From CABZJG01 sp902512685 (GTDB lineage: Bacteria; Pseudomonadota; Alphaproteobacteria; Rhodobacterales; Rhodobacteraceae), in the NCBI GenBank assembly GCA_051201605.1, contig CP179201.1:1674001-1738000 (forward strand): a DNA stretch of 64,000 nucleotides, in the 5' to 3' direction. The translations under genes were made by a program, and so were the position numbers. Shown here in pieces: positions 35,943 to 44,806 of the stretch (within the stretch, counting starts at the first letter, position 1; every line of letters starts with the position of its first letter). The notes below the pieces were generated by a model, which was given only the letters and a program-made list of their open reading frames with translations, was not told the origin of the DNA and ran no database searches.

Positions 35943-36266
35943 ATGTCGTATTTTTTCTTGGCTTTGGCCATCATATTTGAAGTCATTGGAACGATGCTTT
36001 TGCCGGCATCGCAGAATTTTACCAAACTGGTGCCAAGTGCCGTTCTGGTGGTGGCCTATATGTTGTCGTTCTACTTTCTGACCTTTGCGCTGCGCGACAT
36101 CCCGATTGCCATTGTCTATGCAAGCTGGGCAGGACTTGGGGTGTTTTTAATCGCGCTCTTTAGCTATTTGTTCTTTGGCCAAAGCCTGCAATGGCAGGCC
36201 ATCGCCGGCCTATGCCTGATTGTGGTTGGGGTTGCTTTGGTCAATACTTTTACCAAGGTTGGTTAA
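35943..36266 (+). CDS. Small multidrug resistance (SMR) family transporter
   Basis: 107 residues, four membrane helices, functioning as an antiparallel dimer coupled to protons. The essential Glu is E14 in LALAIIFEVIGT; WAGLGVFLIALFSYLFFGQ and the final LIVVGVALVN match the EmrE/SugE branches. Substrate (quaternary cations or guanidinium) cannot be assigned by motif; the usual EmrE start MNPYIYLGGAILAE is not present. It stands alone. Confidence 0.85.
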   Translation: MSYFFLALAIIFEVIGTMLLPASQNFTKLVPSAVLVVAYMLSFYFLTFALRDIPIAIVYASWAGLGVFLIALFSYLFFGQSLQWQAIAGLCLIVVGVALVNTFTKVG

Positions 36267-36585
36267 AAAACAGCTGTGAAAGACAGATTTTTTAACTGCG
36301 CCGCGTTTGATTAATTCCTAAACTATTGCTGTTTTTTATTGGCAATTTTTGCCTTTGCCGATTCCCCGAATAGCGCCCCAAATTTCATTAAAGTTAATTA
36401 AATATATTCTAAAAGGTGTATAATATAATTAAAGCTTTACTTTAGGGTAATTTTATTAAGTTGCTATCTTACTAAAATACTCAAATTAATATACTTTTTT
36501 AACAAATATCTTGAAAAATATAAAACGCGCGATAATTTCACCAGTAAAGTTTCTATTTAAACATCTCAGTTTTTGGGAGACGTAA
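36267..36585. other. AT-rich stretch upstream of the proteorhodopsin leader
   Basis: About 320 bp, very AT-rich between 36390 and 36540, likely holding the rhodopsin promoter. No promoter pair is clear enough to place, and there is no ORF. Confidence 0.45.
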
Positions 36586-36651
36586 ATGACAGAGATGGGC
36601 AGATACTTACCTGTGAAAGTAAGAAGCTGTACAGGTATACCACCACCGTGA
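36586..36651 (+). CDS. 21-residue upstream ORF (putative leader peptide)
   Basis: ATG at 36586 with GGGAG ending 7 bases earlier, reading 21 codons to TGA at 36649: it begins MTEMGRYLPVKV and ends CTGIPPP. Three consecutive prolines directly before the stop are a known ribosome-stalling context. The last half of the frame contains AAGAAGCT (36621-36628), complementary to AGCTTCTT (36707-36714), just before the rhodopsin ribosome-binding site. This looks like a translation-dependent leader; the function is inference. Confidence 0.5.
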   Translation: MTEMGRYLPVKVRSCTGIPPP

Positions 36652-36714
36652 AGGCAAGTTTGTAAATTTCTGCAACTACATACGTCTGCAATCTGACGTG
36701 AGTTATAGCTTCTT
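36608..36714 (+). promoter_or_regulatory. Structured leader of the proteorhodopsin mRNA
   Basis: Three possible pairings lie in the 5' region: TACCTGT (36608-36614) with ACAGGTA (36631-36637); AAGAAGCT (36621-36628) with AGCTTCTT (36707-36714); and a local hairpin ACGTC/GACGT (36682-36686 with 36695-36699), extended by AACT/AGTT. The first two overlap in space, so they could be alternatives set by a ribosome on the upstream ORF. Confidence 0.45.
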
Positions 36715-36736
36715 GAATTTCTAGAGGAACAAGACA

Positions 36737-37522
36737 ATGAAACAAATACTATCTTCACTAAAACTTGTATCGGCGACGGCCGGTCTTATGCTTTTACCCA
36801 CGCTGGCCTCGGCAAGCTCTAACTTAGAGTCCGATGATTTCGTAGGTATATCTTTTTGGCTAATTTCGATGGCCCTTGTGGCGTCGACAGCGTTCTTCTT
36901 TTTGGAAACGCAACGTGTCGAGGGCAAATGGAAAACATCTCTGACGGTGTCTGGCCTGGTTACTTTGGTGGCCGCCGTGCACTACTTTTACATGCGGGAT
37001 GTTTGGGTTGAAACAGGCTCAACGCCATTGGTGTATCGCTACATCGACTGGCTGATCACAGTGCCTCTGTTGATGATCGAATTCTATCTCATCTTAAGGG
37101 CGATCACAAATGTCTCTGGCGGCGTGTTCTGGCGCTTAATGGTCGGCACTTTGGTCATGCTTGCAGCAGGCTATGCAGGTGAAGCTGGCTACATCAGCCC
37201 ATTGATCGGATTTGTCGTGGGCATGGCCGGTTGGGCATACATTCTGTATGAAATCTTTTATGGAGAAGCTGGGAAGGTGGCCTCAGATCAAGCGCCTGAA
37301 TCAGTACAAAGCGCATTTTCAACAATGCGTTGGATCGTGACCATTGGCTGGGCGATTTATCCCCTGGGATACTTCATGGGCTATTTCACAGGTGCAGGCC
37401 CAGAAGCCTCAGCTGCGTCGCTCAACATTATCTATAACCTTGCCGATGTGATCAACAAAATTGCGTTCGGTGTGATTATCTGGAATGTTGCAGTAACAGA
37501 AACAGACAAAGCAAAAGCTTAA
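36737..37522 (+). CDS. Proteorhodopsin, green-type proton pump
   Basis: 261-residue retinal protein with a signal peptide (about 1-27) and seven membrane helices. The residues for outward light-driven proton pumping are all present: acceptor D104 and donor E115 with T108 in RYIDWLITVPLLMIEFYLIL, the partner H82, and retinal Schiff-base K241 in NLADVINKIAFG. L112 occupies the spectral tuning position (Gln in blue forms), predicting green absorption. AGAGGAAC precedes the ATG. No retinal synthesis genes lie nearby, so carotenoid genes must be elsewhere. A hairpin terminator follows. Confidence 0.97.
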   Translation: MKQILSSLKLVSATAGLMLLPTLASASSNLESDDFVGISFWLISMALVASTAFFFLETQRVEGKWKTSLTVSGLVTLVAAVHYFYMRDVWVETGSTPLVYRYIDWLITVPLLMIEFYLILRAITNVSGGVFWRLMVGTLVMLAAGYAGEAGYISPLIGFVVGMAGWAYILYEIFYGEAGKVASDQAPESVQSAFSTMRWIVTIGWAIYPLGYFMGYFTGAGPEASAASLNIIYNLADVINKIAFGVIIWNVAVTETDKAKA

Positions 37523-37531
37523 TTGACTTTG

Positions 37532-37555
37532 TGAGATGGCCTTCGGGCCATCTCA
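37532..37555 (+). terminator. Hairpin terminator after proteorhodopsin
   Basis: A 10-bp perfect stem TGAGATGGCC / GGCCATCTCA closed by a TTCG tetraloop, 9 bases after the stop. The following T tract is weak, so Rho may assist. Confidence 0.75.
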
Positions 37556-37730
37556 TCATCTAGTTTGTGTAGCGCGATGCGATACATCAGCAGATTAACT
37601 TTCACATTTAATCATTTTCCAGCAAGGCTCTCTCGATTGGCTGTTTTACCTCAATTGCGAGGCCAATAGTGACAAAAAGGGTTTCTTTTCTATCAAAGCT
37701 GATTAGTCTTGCCCCAACGGAGGGCACTAA

Positions 37731-39149
37731 GTGGTATCAGAGCTTTGGAAATTACCGGCACATGAGGTCGTATCGTTGCTGCGCACGGGCGCGCTTGGGC
37801 CTTTAGAGGTGCTGGAAGCAGCGATTGCGCGCATAGAAGACGTGGATGGGGCAATTAACGCCTTGCCGATCCACTGTTTTGAGCGGGCCCGCGACAGGGC
37901 GCAGCGGCTTGATTTGGCCGCCGAGCGGCAAAATCCCAAAAGCCTGATGGGGCTGCCCATTGCGGTGAAAGACTATAATGATCTTGGCGGGGTGCGCACC
38001 ACATATGGTTCGCCAATTTTCAAAGCGCATGTTGCACAGCGCTCTGATGCAACCATTGCCCAGCTGGAATGCAACGGCGCCAATCCGGTGGCCAAATCCA
38101 ATGTGCCGGAATGGGCCGGTGGGCATACATTCAATCCAGTGTTTGGGGTCACGCGCAATCCATTTGATCTGCGCAAAACTGTGGGGGGATCTTCGGGCGG
38201 CTCTGCGGCTGCGCTGGCCAGTGGTCAGGTTTGGCTGGCCACCGGAAATGACCTGGGCGGTAGCCTGCGCACCCCGGCAGCTTTTAACAACATAGTTGGA
38301 CTGCGCCCCAGTCCCGGTGTGGTGCCACGCGGCACGCGCCTGCAGCCTTTTGATACGTTGTGGGTCGAAGGACCGATGGCGCGCTCGGTGCGCGATGTGG
38401 CGCTGATGCTGGATGCCGGTGCGGGCCATTCGGCGCAGGATCCACTATCCTTTCACGCTGCCTTGGGCTCGTATGTGGCGGCTTTGAAGGCCTTTGATGC
38501 CCCCAAGCGCGTGGCCTTTAGTGAAGATCTCGGGATTGTTCCCATGGCCCGCGATATTGCCCAAACGGCCCGCACGGCATGCGCCAAAATTTCCGGCCTT
38601 GGCATTGATGTTAGTGATGAAATTCCTGATTTTTCGGGTGTTTTAGAAGGCTTTCAAACCCTGCGCGGGGTTTTAATCGCCACAATGCTTGATGATTTGC
38701 TTGCCGAGCACCGCGATGCCATTCTGCCCGATATTGTCAAAAATGCAGAGGTCGGTTATCAGGTCAGCAATCAACAGATTATCTCGGCCGAGAAAATTCG
38801 TAAATCCATCACCCTGCAAATGCAGAGTTTTTTCCAGAGATGTGATTTTTTAATTTGTCCGACAACCTCGGTTGCGCCGTTTGATGTTGAAAAGCCCTTT
38901 GTGACCGAGATCGACGGCCAGCCGTGTCAAACCTATATCGACTGGTTCGCAATTACCTTTGCGCTATCAATGACCGGATGCCCGGTGGTCAGTTTGCCCT
39001 GCGGGTTTACGAACGAAGGGCTTCCTGTGGGTTTGCAAATTGTCGGCCAACCGCGGCAAGAGGCCGAGCTTTTGGCTTTTGCCGAAATTTTGGAACAAGT
39101 ATTTGGCGTCGCCCCTGCCGTGCCGCGCGAGGGGGCACTATCGGGTTAA
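37731..39149 (+). CDS. Amidase signature family enzyme
   Basis: 472-residue cytosolic hydrolase with the Ser-cisSer-Lys triad: Lys in GLPIAVKDYNDLGG, the first Ser in VGGSSGGSAAALASG and the nucleophile region TGNDLGGSLRTPAAF. The GTG start gives the normal length. Amidase signature proteins cleave many amides; the C-terminal FTNEGLPVGLQIVG is standard and no tRNA amidotransferase neighbours (gatB, gatC) are present, so GatA is unlikely. It converges with the cyclase gene, overlapping by 4 bp. Confidence 0.88.
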   Translation: MVSELWKLPAHEVVSLLRTGALGPLEVLEAAIARIEDVDGAINALPIHCFERARDRAQRLDLAAERQNPKSLMGLPIAVKDYNDLGGVRTTYGSPIFKAHVAQRSDATIAQLECNGANPVAKSNVPEWAGGHTFNPVFGVTRNPFDLRKTVGGSSGGSAAALASGQVWLATGNDLGGSLRTPAAFNNIVGLRPSPGVVPRGTRLQPFDTLWVEGPMARSVRDVALMLDAGAGHSAQDPLSFHAALGSYVAALKAFDAPKRVAFSEDLGIVPMARDIAQTARTACAKISGLGIDVSDEIPDFSGVLEGFQTLRGVLIATMLDDLLAEHRDAILPDIVKNAEVGYQVSNQQIISAEKIRKSITLQMQSFFQRCDFLICPTTSVAPFDVEKPFVTEIDGQPCQTYIDWFAITFALSMTGCPVVSLPCGFTNEGLPVGLQIVGQPRQEAELLAFAEILEQVFGVAPAVPREGALSG

Positions 39150-40123
39150 AGTTCGGCGATGATTTTTTTCAAAGCCTCAATGTCTTTTTCGTCCAGTTGG
39201 TCTTTGCGAACCGTCAAATCATAACTGTCGCCGGAAAAGTTTAATATTTTTCTGATTTCATAATCATCAATCAGCACCTCATAGGATTTCACACTGCGGC
39301 CAACGCCTTTTAAATCCAATTCTCGGGCTTCTTTAAAATCAAAATGATCGCCAACTTGAAGATAGGTTTCTTCAGAAATTAAAATTGAAGAAGAAGGGGC
39401 GGCCCCTTCGAGGCGGGATGCAAGATTGACAGCGCCGCCAACCACGGTGTAATCAAGCCGGTCTTCACTTCCAAAGTTGCCCACAGTGCAATAGCCCGTG
39501 TTGATCCCGATACGAATTTCAAGATCTTCTTTTAACCCAAATTGCTTGCCCCAATATCCATGCAGTTCGGTCATTCGTTTCTGCATGGCAACCGCCATAG
39601 AAACGCAGCGATGGGCGTCTTCTTCGATCCCCAGAGTTTCGGGGTCGCCGAAGAAAATCATCACTGCATCCCCAATATATTTATCAATCGTTCCCCCGAA
39701 GCTGAGCGCAATCTGGGACATTTCATTTAGATAAAAGTTCAGCAGCGCAGTCAGTTCTTCGGATTCGAGCGTTTCAGAGATATTTGTAAAATTCACAATG
39801 TCGGAAAAAAATACTGTGAGCTTTTTGCGGTAGCTTTTAATTTCGACATTTTGCTTGCCGCTAAAAATCGACTCGTAAATTTGCGGCGAAAGATATTTGG
39901 CCAATTGCCCCGAGACCGCTTCCAACTGTTGCGATTTGGTCAGGGCTTCGGCTTTGGCGTCTTCTGCCACCTTCTTTTGTTTTTCCAACTGCGTGGCCAA
40001 GGACTTGCGCAAATTGGCTTCTAGACGCAGCCGAGAGACCTCTTTTTTCAGGCCCTGAAGTTCTTCTTCGGGTGTTGTCTGATTCATCGTCGTCTGCCCG
40101 TCATCTTTTTTGTTAAGCCCCAT
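39146..40123 (-). CDS. Class III adenylate/guanylate cyclase with coiled coil
   Basis: 325 residues, no membrane segment. Residues 18-85 form a heptad-rich coiled coil (LKKEVSRLRLEANLRKSLA...), then a YLSPQIYESIF linker and a class III catalytic domain. Both metal Asp are visible, in FFSDIVNFTNIS and YIGDAVMIFFG; the substrate-specifying region LDYTVVGGAVNLASRLEG suggests ATP. A C-terminal extension follows (about 280-325). An ATG at 40087 is an alternative start. The input signal is not obvious; coiled-coil-linked cyclases normally need a sensor elsewhere. Confidence 0.88.
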   Translation of the reverse strand: MGLNKKDDGQTTMNQTTPEEELQGLKKEVSRLRLEANLRKSLATQLEKQKKVAEDAKAEALTKSQQLEAVSGQLAKYLSPQIYESIFSGKQNVEIKSYRKKLTVFFSDIVNFTNISETLESEELTALLNFYLNEMSQIALSFGGTIDKYIGDAVMIFFGDPETLGIEEDAHRCVSMAVAMQKRMTELHGYWGKQFGLKEDLEIRIGINTGYCTVGNFGSEDRLDYTVVGGAVNLASRLEGAAPSSSILISEETYLQVGDHFDFKEARELDLKGVGRSVKSYEVLIDDYEIRKILNFSGDSYDLTVRKDQLDEKDIEALKKIIAEL

Positions 40124-40361
40124 CTTTGGCTTTTGAAAAACTCAATATGATACACATAGATTATCAAGCTACTGCTGTCACCCGTGCTTTTTTCAGCCCG
40201 AATGGTGAAATGGCGTCCTGCCTCAAGATGGCAAACTCTGGGCGTAAATGCGGTGTGTTATTTTGAAGATTTTCGAAAACTGCGCACCGGACATGATCAA
40301 AACCAATAATATCTGCGATTAAAGGGATGCAATAAATTATCAAAACGACTAAAATAAGCTT

Positions 40362-41033
40362 ATGCGTATTTTGGTGCCGTTGGTTTTATTTGCCTTTGTT
40401 TTGATGCCGTTCCAAATCGCTGCGGCGGGTCAGATCATATCCGGAGCAGCTGTGGTCAGCGATGGCGATAGCCTTAAGATTGACCAAAAGCGTATTCGGC
40501 TCTTTGGCATTGATGCGCCGGAAAAGGGGCAAACATGTTTGGATAAAAACGGCAATGTTTGGTCTTGCGGCGCGGCGGCACAAGCGCAATTGGCCGAGTA
40601 TCTTCGGGGCCAAAATGTAACCTGCGCTGTAACCGGAAAAGATCGTTACCAACGATTTTTGGCGATTTGCACCTTGGGCAAGACAGATTTAAATGCGCGC
40701 ATGGTGTCTGACGGGTTGGCATTGGCATATCGGCGGTATTCAAAGTCCTATGCTGCGCAAGAAAGGCAGGCCAAAGAAAGGCAAAAAGGTGTGTGGCAGG
40801 GCAAATTTACCGCACCATGGGATTGGCGATCCGGCCAGAGAAAGGCAGAGCTTTCAGAAGTTGCCGCTTCGGGCTGTGTGATCAAGGGCAATATCAATAG
40901 CAAAGGCGCCCGGATTTACCACACGCCATCCTCTGTTTGGTACAGCCGCACCAAAGTGACGCTTGAAAAAGGAGAGCGATGGTTTTGTTCGAAAAAAGAA
41001 GCCGTTGCAGCTGGCTGGCGAGCAGCCCGCTAA
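40362..41033 (+). CDS. Secreted thermonuclease-like (SNase) protein
   Basis: 223 residues with a signal peptide (about 1-22, cleavage after IAAA-G). The staphylococcal nuclease-like domain covers about 23-150: VSDGDSLKIDQKRIRLFGIDAPE, RYQRFLAICTLG and LARRYSK-like YRRYSKSYAAQE. A Cys-containing C-terminal region with the excalibur/SH3-like CVIKGNINSKGARIYHTP and WFCSKKEAVAAGWR follows. Extracellular or periplasmic nucleic-acid degradation is the likely role. Confidence 0.85.
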   Translation: MRILVPLVLFAFVLMPFQIAAAGQIISGAAVVSDGDSLKIDQKRIRLFGIDAPEKGQTCLDKNGNVWSCGAAAQAQLAEYLRGQNVTCAVTGKDRYQRFLAICTLGKTDLNARMVSDGLALAYRRYSKSYAAQERQAKERQKGVWQGKFTAPWDWRSGQRKAELSEVAASGCVIKGNINSKGARIYHTPSSVWYSRTKVTLEKGERWFCSKKEAVAAGWRAAR

Positions 41034-41153
41034 CCGTCCGCAGCCTATGCTAATCGTCGGCTGTTCCCGCGCGGAGGTTTTGAACTTGCTTGACATTTAT
41101 AATGGATGCTTTCCTATCGCATGACACGATAATTTTTGGACTGAGAAACCGTT

Positions 41154-42320
41154 ATGAACTTTATTGACCCTCAAGACTGGGTGTTTCCTGTGCCGATTGC
41201 CTATGGGCCCGGCCGTTTAAGAGAAATCGCAGCGCATTGCGTACAAGCTGGCATCAGCAAACCACTGATCGTGACCGATCATGGCAGCCTTGGGTTGCCG
41301 TTTTTAACCGATCTGCAGACCTATTTATCACAGGCCGGCATTGCCTCAGCCGTCTATGCAGATATTTCGCCCAATCCGCGCGATGATGAGGTTTTCGCCG
41401 GCAAAGCCCAATTTCTGGCCGCCCAGCATGACGGGGTGATCGCCATTGGGGGCGGCAGCGGTATGGATGGCGGCAAAGCCATTGCCTTGGTGGCTTATAA
41501 TGAGATAGACCTGTGGGCATTTGACACCCAGGCCAATCCACCCGATATGGGCAACGATCCCGCTTTTCCGCCGCTGATTACCATTCCCACCACCGCCGGA
41601 ACCGGGGCAGAAACTGAAAGCACGGCCATGGTGACCGACACCAAACAGATGATGAAATGGTGTATCTGGCACCCAGACTTGAAACCGGCCATGGTGATTC
41701 TTGATCCTGAACTTACCATTGGTCTTCCGGCCCATTTGACCGCTTGGACCGGAATTGACGCCATGGTGCATGCGATCGAGGCCTATTGTATTCAGTGTTT
41801 CAACCCGCTTTGCGATGGTATGGCGATCGAAGGGCTGCGGTTGGTATCACAGTGGCTTCCCGTGGCAGTGGCCGAGCCAGAAAACCTTGAGGCCCGCGGC
41901 GCGGTGTTGAGCGGATCATGCCTTGCCGGTGTTGCGTTCCTAAAGGGACTGGGGGCGGTACATGCTATTTCGCATATGGTGGGGGCGGAATATGACACTC
42001 AGCACGGGCTGACCAATGCGATTATTTTGCCCTCAGTTTTGCGCTATAATGCCCCCTCGATTGAAGCCAAAGTTGCGCCAATGGCCCAAGCCATGGGATT
42101 GCAGGCGACGGATTTCGACGCTTTTTATGACGGTATATGCGCGCTGCTTGATGAACTGGATATTCCCAAAACTTTGACCGAAATAGGAGCCTCAAGCGAT
42201 TGCGCGCCGCGGATTGCCGCCAAGGCGCTAAAAGACAGCGCGGCAGAAACCAACCCGAGGCCATTGACCCAAGATACCATGGAGCGTTTGGTGAAGGATG
42301 CATTGAACGTTGGGCGATAG
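41154..42320 (+). CDS. Iron-containing alcohol dehydrogenase
   Basis: 388-residue group III (Fe-dependent) dehydrogenase. The cofactor loop GGGSGMDGGKAIAL, the conserved PTTAGTGAETES and the metal His/Asp region (LTAWTGIDAMVHAIEAYC; GLGAVHAISHMVGAEYDTQHG) are all present. It opens a plus-strand run with an aldo/keto reductase 45 bp later and a desaturase 3 bp after that. Substrate alcohol is not known; the context hints at sugar or aldehyde turnover. Confidence 0.9.
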   Translation: MNFIDPQDWVFPVPIAYGPGRLREIAAHCVQAGISKPLIVTDHGSLGLPFLTDLQTYLSQAGIASAVYADISPNPRDDEVFAGKAQFLAAQHDGVIAIGGGSGMDGGKAIALVAYNEIDLWAFDTQANPPDMGNDPAFPPLITIPTTAGTGAETESTAMVTDTKQMMKWCIWHPDLKPAMVILDPELTIGLPAHLTAWTGIDAMVHAIEAYCIQCFNPLCDGMAIEGLRLVSQWLPVAVAEPENLEARGAVLSGSCLAGVAFLKGLGAVHAISHMVGAEYDTQHGLTNAIILPSVLRYNAPSIEAKVAPMAQAMGLQATDFDAFYDGICALLDELDIPKTLTEIGASSDCAPRIAAKALKDSAAETNPRPLTQDTMERLVKDALNVGR

Positions 42321-42364
42321 CGCACTGGCGCATTTGAGGGGTTTTTAACAATTAGGAGACCAGA

Positions 42365-43318
42365 ATGAAAAAAACTATCGTCGGCACCACGGGCGTTGAG
42401 CTTAGCGAACTCAGTTTCGGCACCTCTTCTTTGGGAAATATATCGAATGCCGATGGCTATGCTGTGCCAGAAGAGCGCGCGCAGCAAACCTTGGATAGGT
42501 TTTTCCAAGGTCCCGCGAACCTGCTTGATACCTCACGCAATTACGGACAGGGGCACAGCGAAGCGCGCATCGGCCGCGCGGTGCAGCGGTATGGGGGCTG
42601 GCCGAAAGGTTTTTTGCTGTCCACCAAGCTTGACCGCGATCCCGATACAGACCGGTTTGATGCAGATCGTGCACAGGCATCTTTGGAAGAAAGCCTAAGG
42701 GCGCTGCATTTGAACGCGGTGGATCTATTGCACCTGCATGATCCAGAATATGCAGCCGATCTCAGTGAAATAACCCGAAAGGGCGGCGCGCTGGATGCGC
42801 TTTTTGCCATGAAAGAGGCAGGTCTTATCAAAGCCACTGGCCTTGCCATGGGGCGAATTGATATCATGCTGCCGCTGCTGCGGGATTGGGATTTTGATGT
42901 GATCATCAACCACAATCGCTTTACCTTACTTAACCGCGAGGCGGATGAAATGTATGATCTTGCGGCCTCAAAGGGTATGGCAATCATCAACGCCGCGCCC
43001 TTCGCTGGCGGTATCTTGGCAAAAGGGCCACGGCAAACTTCAAAAATCACCTATCAGGGGGCCAGCAAAGAGGCGCTAGAGCCAGTGCATGCGATTGAAA
43101 AGCTCTGCAGCAATTTTGGTGTTGATATGGGGGCTGCAGCTTTGCAATTTTCGCTGCGTGATCAGCGCATTACCTCAACCCTTTGCGGGGTGACATCGCC
43201 CCAGAGCATCGACAAAACTTTGGCCTGGGCGCAGCAAAATATCCCCGAAGAGTTTTGGCAACACATGGCGCAAATTCCCTATTCTACCGATAACCCCGAG
43301 GCAGCGCGAAAGTTATAG
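42365..43318 (+). CDS. Aldo/keto reductase
   Basis: 317-residue NADPH-dependent TIM-barrel oxidoreductase. Landmarks: ELSFGTSSLGN at the start, LLDTSRNYGQGHSEARIGRA with the catalytic Asp and Tyr, STKLDRDPD with the Lys, and the histidine in VDLLHLHDPE. This layout is close to L-fucose/D-threo-aldose dehydrogenase-like members, without certainty. AGGAGACC precedes the ATG. It forms an operon with the Fe-dependent dehydrogenase before it and the desaturase directly after. Confidence 0.88.
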   Translation: MKKTIVGTTGVELSELSFGTSSLGNISNADGYAVPEERAQQTLDRFFQGPANLLDTSRNYGQGHSEARIGRAVQRYGGWPKGFLLSTKLDRDPDTDRFDADRAQASLEESLRALHLNAVDLLHLHDPEYAADLSEITRKGGALDALFAMKEAGLIKATGLAMGRIDIMLPLLRDWDFDVIINHNRFTLLNREADEMYDLAASKGMAIINAAPFAGGILAKGPRQTSKITYQGASKEALEPVHAIEKLCSNFGVDMGAAALQFSLRDQRITSTLCGVTSPQSIDKTLAWAQQNIPEEFWQHMAQIPYSTDNPEAARKL

Positions 43319-43320
43319 CG

Positions 43321-44214
43321 ATGGATCACAAGGTATTTTTGCAAAGCCTGTCAGCTGACGAAAAGGTTGCTTTTACGGAAAAATCAAACCAAAAGGGGCT
43401 TGCGCACCTTGCAGCATATGCGGCGCTAACGATTGGATGCGCCATTTGGGTTTGGCGGCTTGCCCCATTTTGGCCCGTTGCCTTTGTGGTTCTGGCTATC
43501 TTGCTCTCTTTTACCTTTACGCTGCAACATGAATGCACTCATGATACGCCGTTTCAGACACGCTGGTTAAATTCGGCCGTTGGATTTCTAACAGGGGTTA
43601 TTTTATTCCAGCCGTTTTTATGGTTTCGCTATTTTCATCTGGCGCATCACCGGCACACAAATGATCCCGGCCATGACCCCGAGTTAGACGGGGATGGTAA
43701 GCCCGAAACCTGGCGCGATTTTATCTGGCACTTAAGTACAGTTCCATATTGGAGCGCTAAAGTTTCTGTGCTTTGGCAAAATGCGTTTTCTCAAGAGTTT
43801 GCGCACTATATCCCTACTGCAGCGCGTCCGAAAATCCAACGCGAGGCGCGGTTTATGTTGATGATTTATACCGCGGCGGCAGTGGCCCTATGGTTTGAGC
43901 CAAAGGTCACAATAATCTGGCTGTTGCCTTTGGCCGCCGGTTTTCCGTTTTTAAGACTGTATCTGCTGGCAGAGCATGGGCGCTGCGCCTTTATTGCCAA
44001 TATGTTTGAAAATACGCGCACCACATTCACCAATCGGGTGATCCGATTTATCGCCTGGAATATGCCCTATCACACCGAACACCATGTGTTTCCCAACGTC
44101 CCGTTTCACAGCCTGCCGGCTTTGCACCGATTAATGGCGCAGCATTTACAGGTCACATCCAATGGATACACCGACTTTACCCGCGCCTATGTAAGCGGCT
44201 TTAAATCCAGGTGA
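43321..44214 (+). CDS. Membrane fatty acid desaturase family protein
   Basis: 297 residues with three to four membrane-spanning pairs and the diiron histidine boxes: HECTHD, HLAHHRHTND and HTEHHVFPNVP, plus the extra histidine in LAEHGRC. The box spacing fits the fatty-acid desaturase/beta-carotene hydroxylase superfamily; which lipid or carotenoid is oxidised is unknown. It starts 2 bp after the aldo/keto reductase stop, so the three enzymes are probably co-expressed. The island repeat begins 130 bp downstream. Confidence 0.85.
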   Translation: MDHKVFLQSLSADEKVAFTEKSNQKGLAHLAAYAALTIGCAIWVWRLAPFWPVAFVVLAILLSFTFTLQHECTHDTPFQTRWLNSAVGFLTGVILFQPFLWFRYFHLAHHRHTNDPGHDPELDGDGKPETWRDFIWHLSTVPYWSAKVSVLWQNAFSQEFAHYIPTAARPKIQREARFMLMIYTAAAVALWFEPKVTIIWLLPLAAGFPFLRLYLLAEHGRCAFIANMFENTRTTFTNRVIRFIAWNMPYHTEHHVFPNVPFHSLPALHRLMAQHLQVTSNGYTDFTRAYVSGFKSR

Positions 44215-44345
44215 TTTTCTATCAAAGCCGTCACGGATGTGAGGCTGCTCAAAACATGTAGCCACTGTAAGTCAAGCAGGCTTTCTATCAATTTTTGTGA
44301 GATCAGCGTATCTGTAATTTCACCTCACCCATTGAGAATGGTGAA

Positions 44346-44707
44346 TTTGGTAGTGCAGATAGTCTCGAGCTAGCCATTCTCACCACATTTTCCCTGTTAA
44401 CAGGGAATTTACAGGGAAAAACGTGCGCTTTGGGTCGATATTGACCGTTTTCGGCTGATTTGGATCAGAATCGTACCACAATAACAGCGCCTTACAGGCC
44501 GTTTCCCTGTTAATGAAAGAACAGGGAAAATTAATTCCGGAACAGGGAAAGAAAACCAAAGAACAGGGAAACGGGCAGGGCGAATAGGGAAGCCTCATTT
44601 CGCCCCGAAAGTATGACTTCTCAATCGACAAGATCGACCGCCGCGAAGTCCACTTGCACCAATTGCAGTCATTGATGAAGAGCGCAGCCAATGGCGGCTT
44701 GAGCCCA
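44346..44707 (+). repeat. Left copy of a 362-bp direct repeat flanking the island
   Basis: Aligns with 57939-58300 at a constant offset of 13593 bases with no net gap and about fifteen to twenty mismatches by eye. It contains at least seven copies of ACAGGGAA or its complement, including the 18-base palindrome TTCCCTGTTAACAGGGAA (44390-44407). A minus-strand ORF across it (44380-44691) is probably not real. The stretch from 44215 to 44345 and from 44708 to 44806 shows nothing else. Confidence 0.92.
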
Positions 44708-44806
44708 CTTTGGCCAATGCTGCGAGATCTACGAATGGCTGCTTTAAGGTATTTCTCGAATTGTTCCCATGTGTCTAAAGTTGCACCCCGGTGGTTACAG
44801 CAATCC

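Noticed and set aside
44380..44691. Minus-strand ORF of 103 codons within the left 362-bp repeat
   Set aside because: Its codons follow the ACAGGGAA array; no ribosome-binding site or family. I see no equivalent open frame of this length in the right copy.
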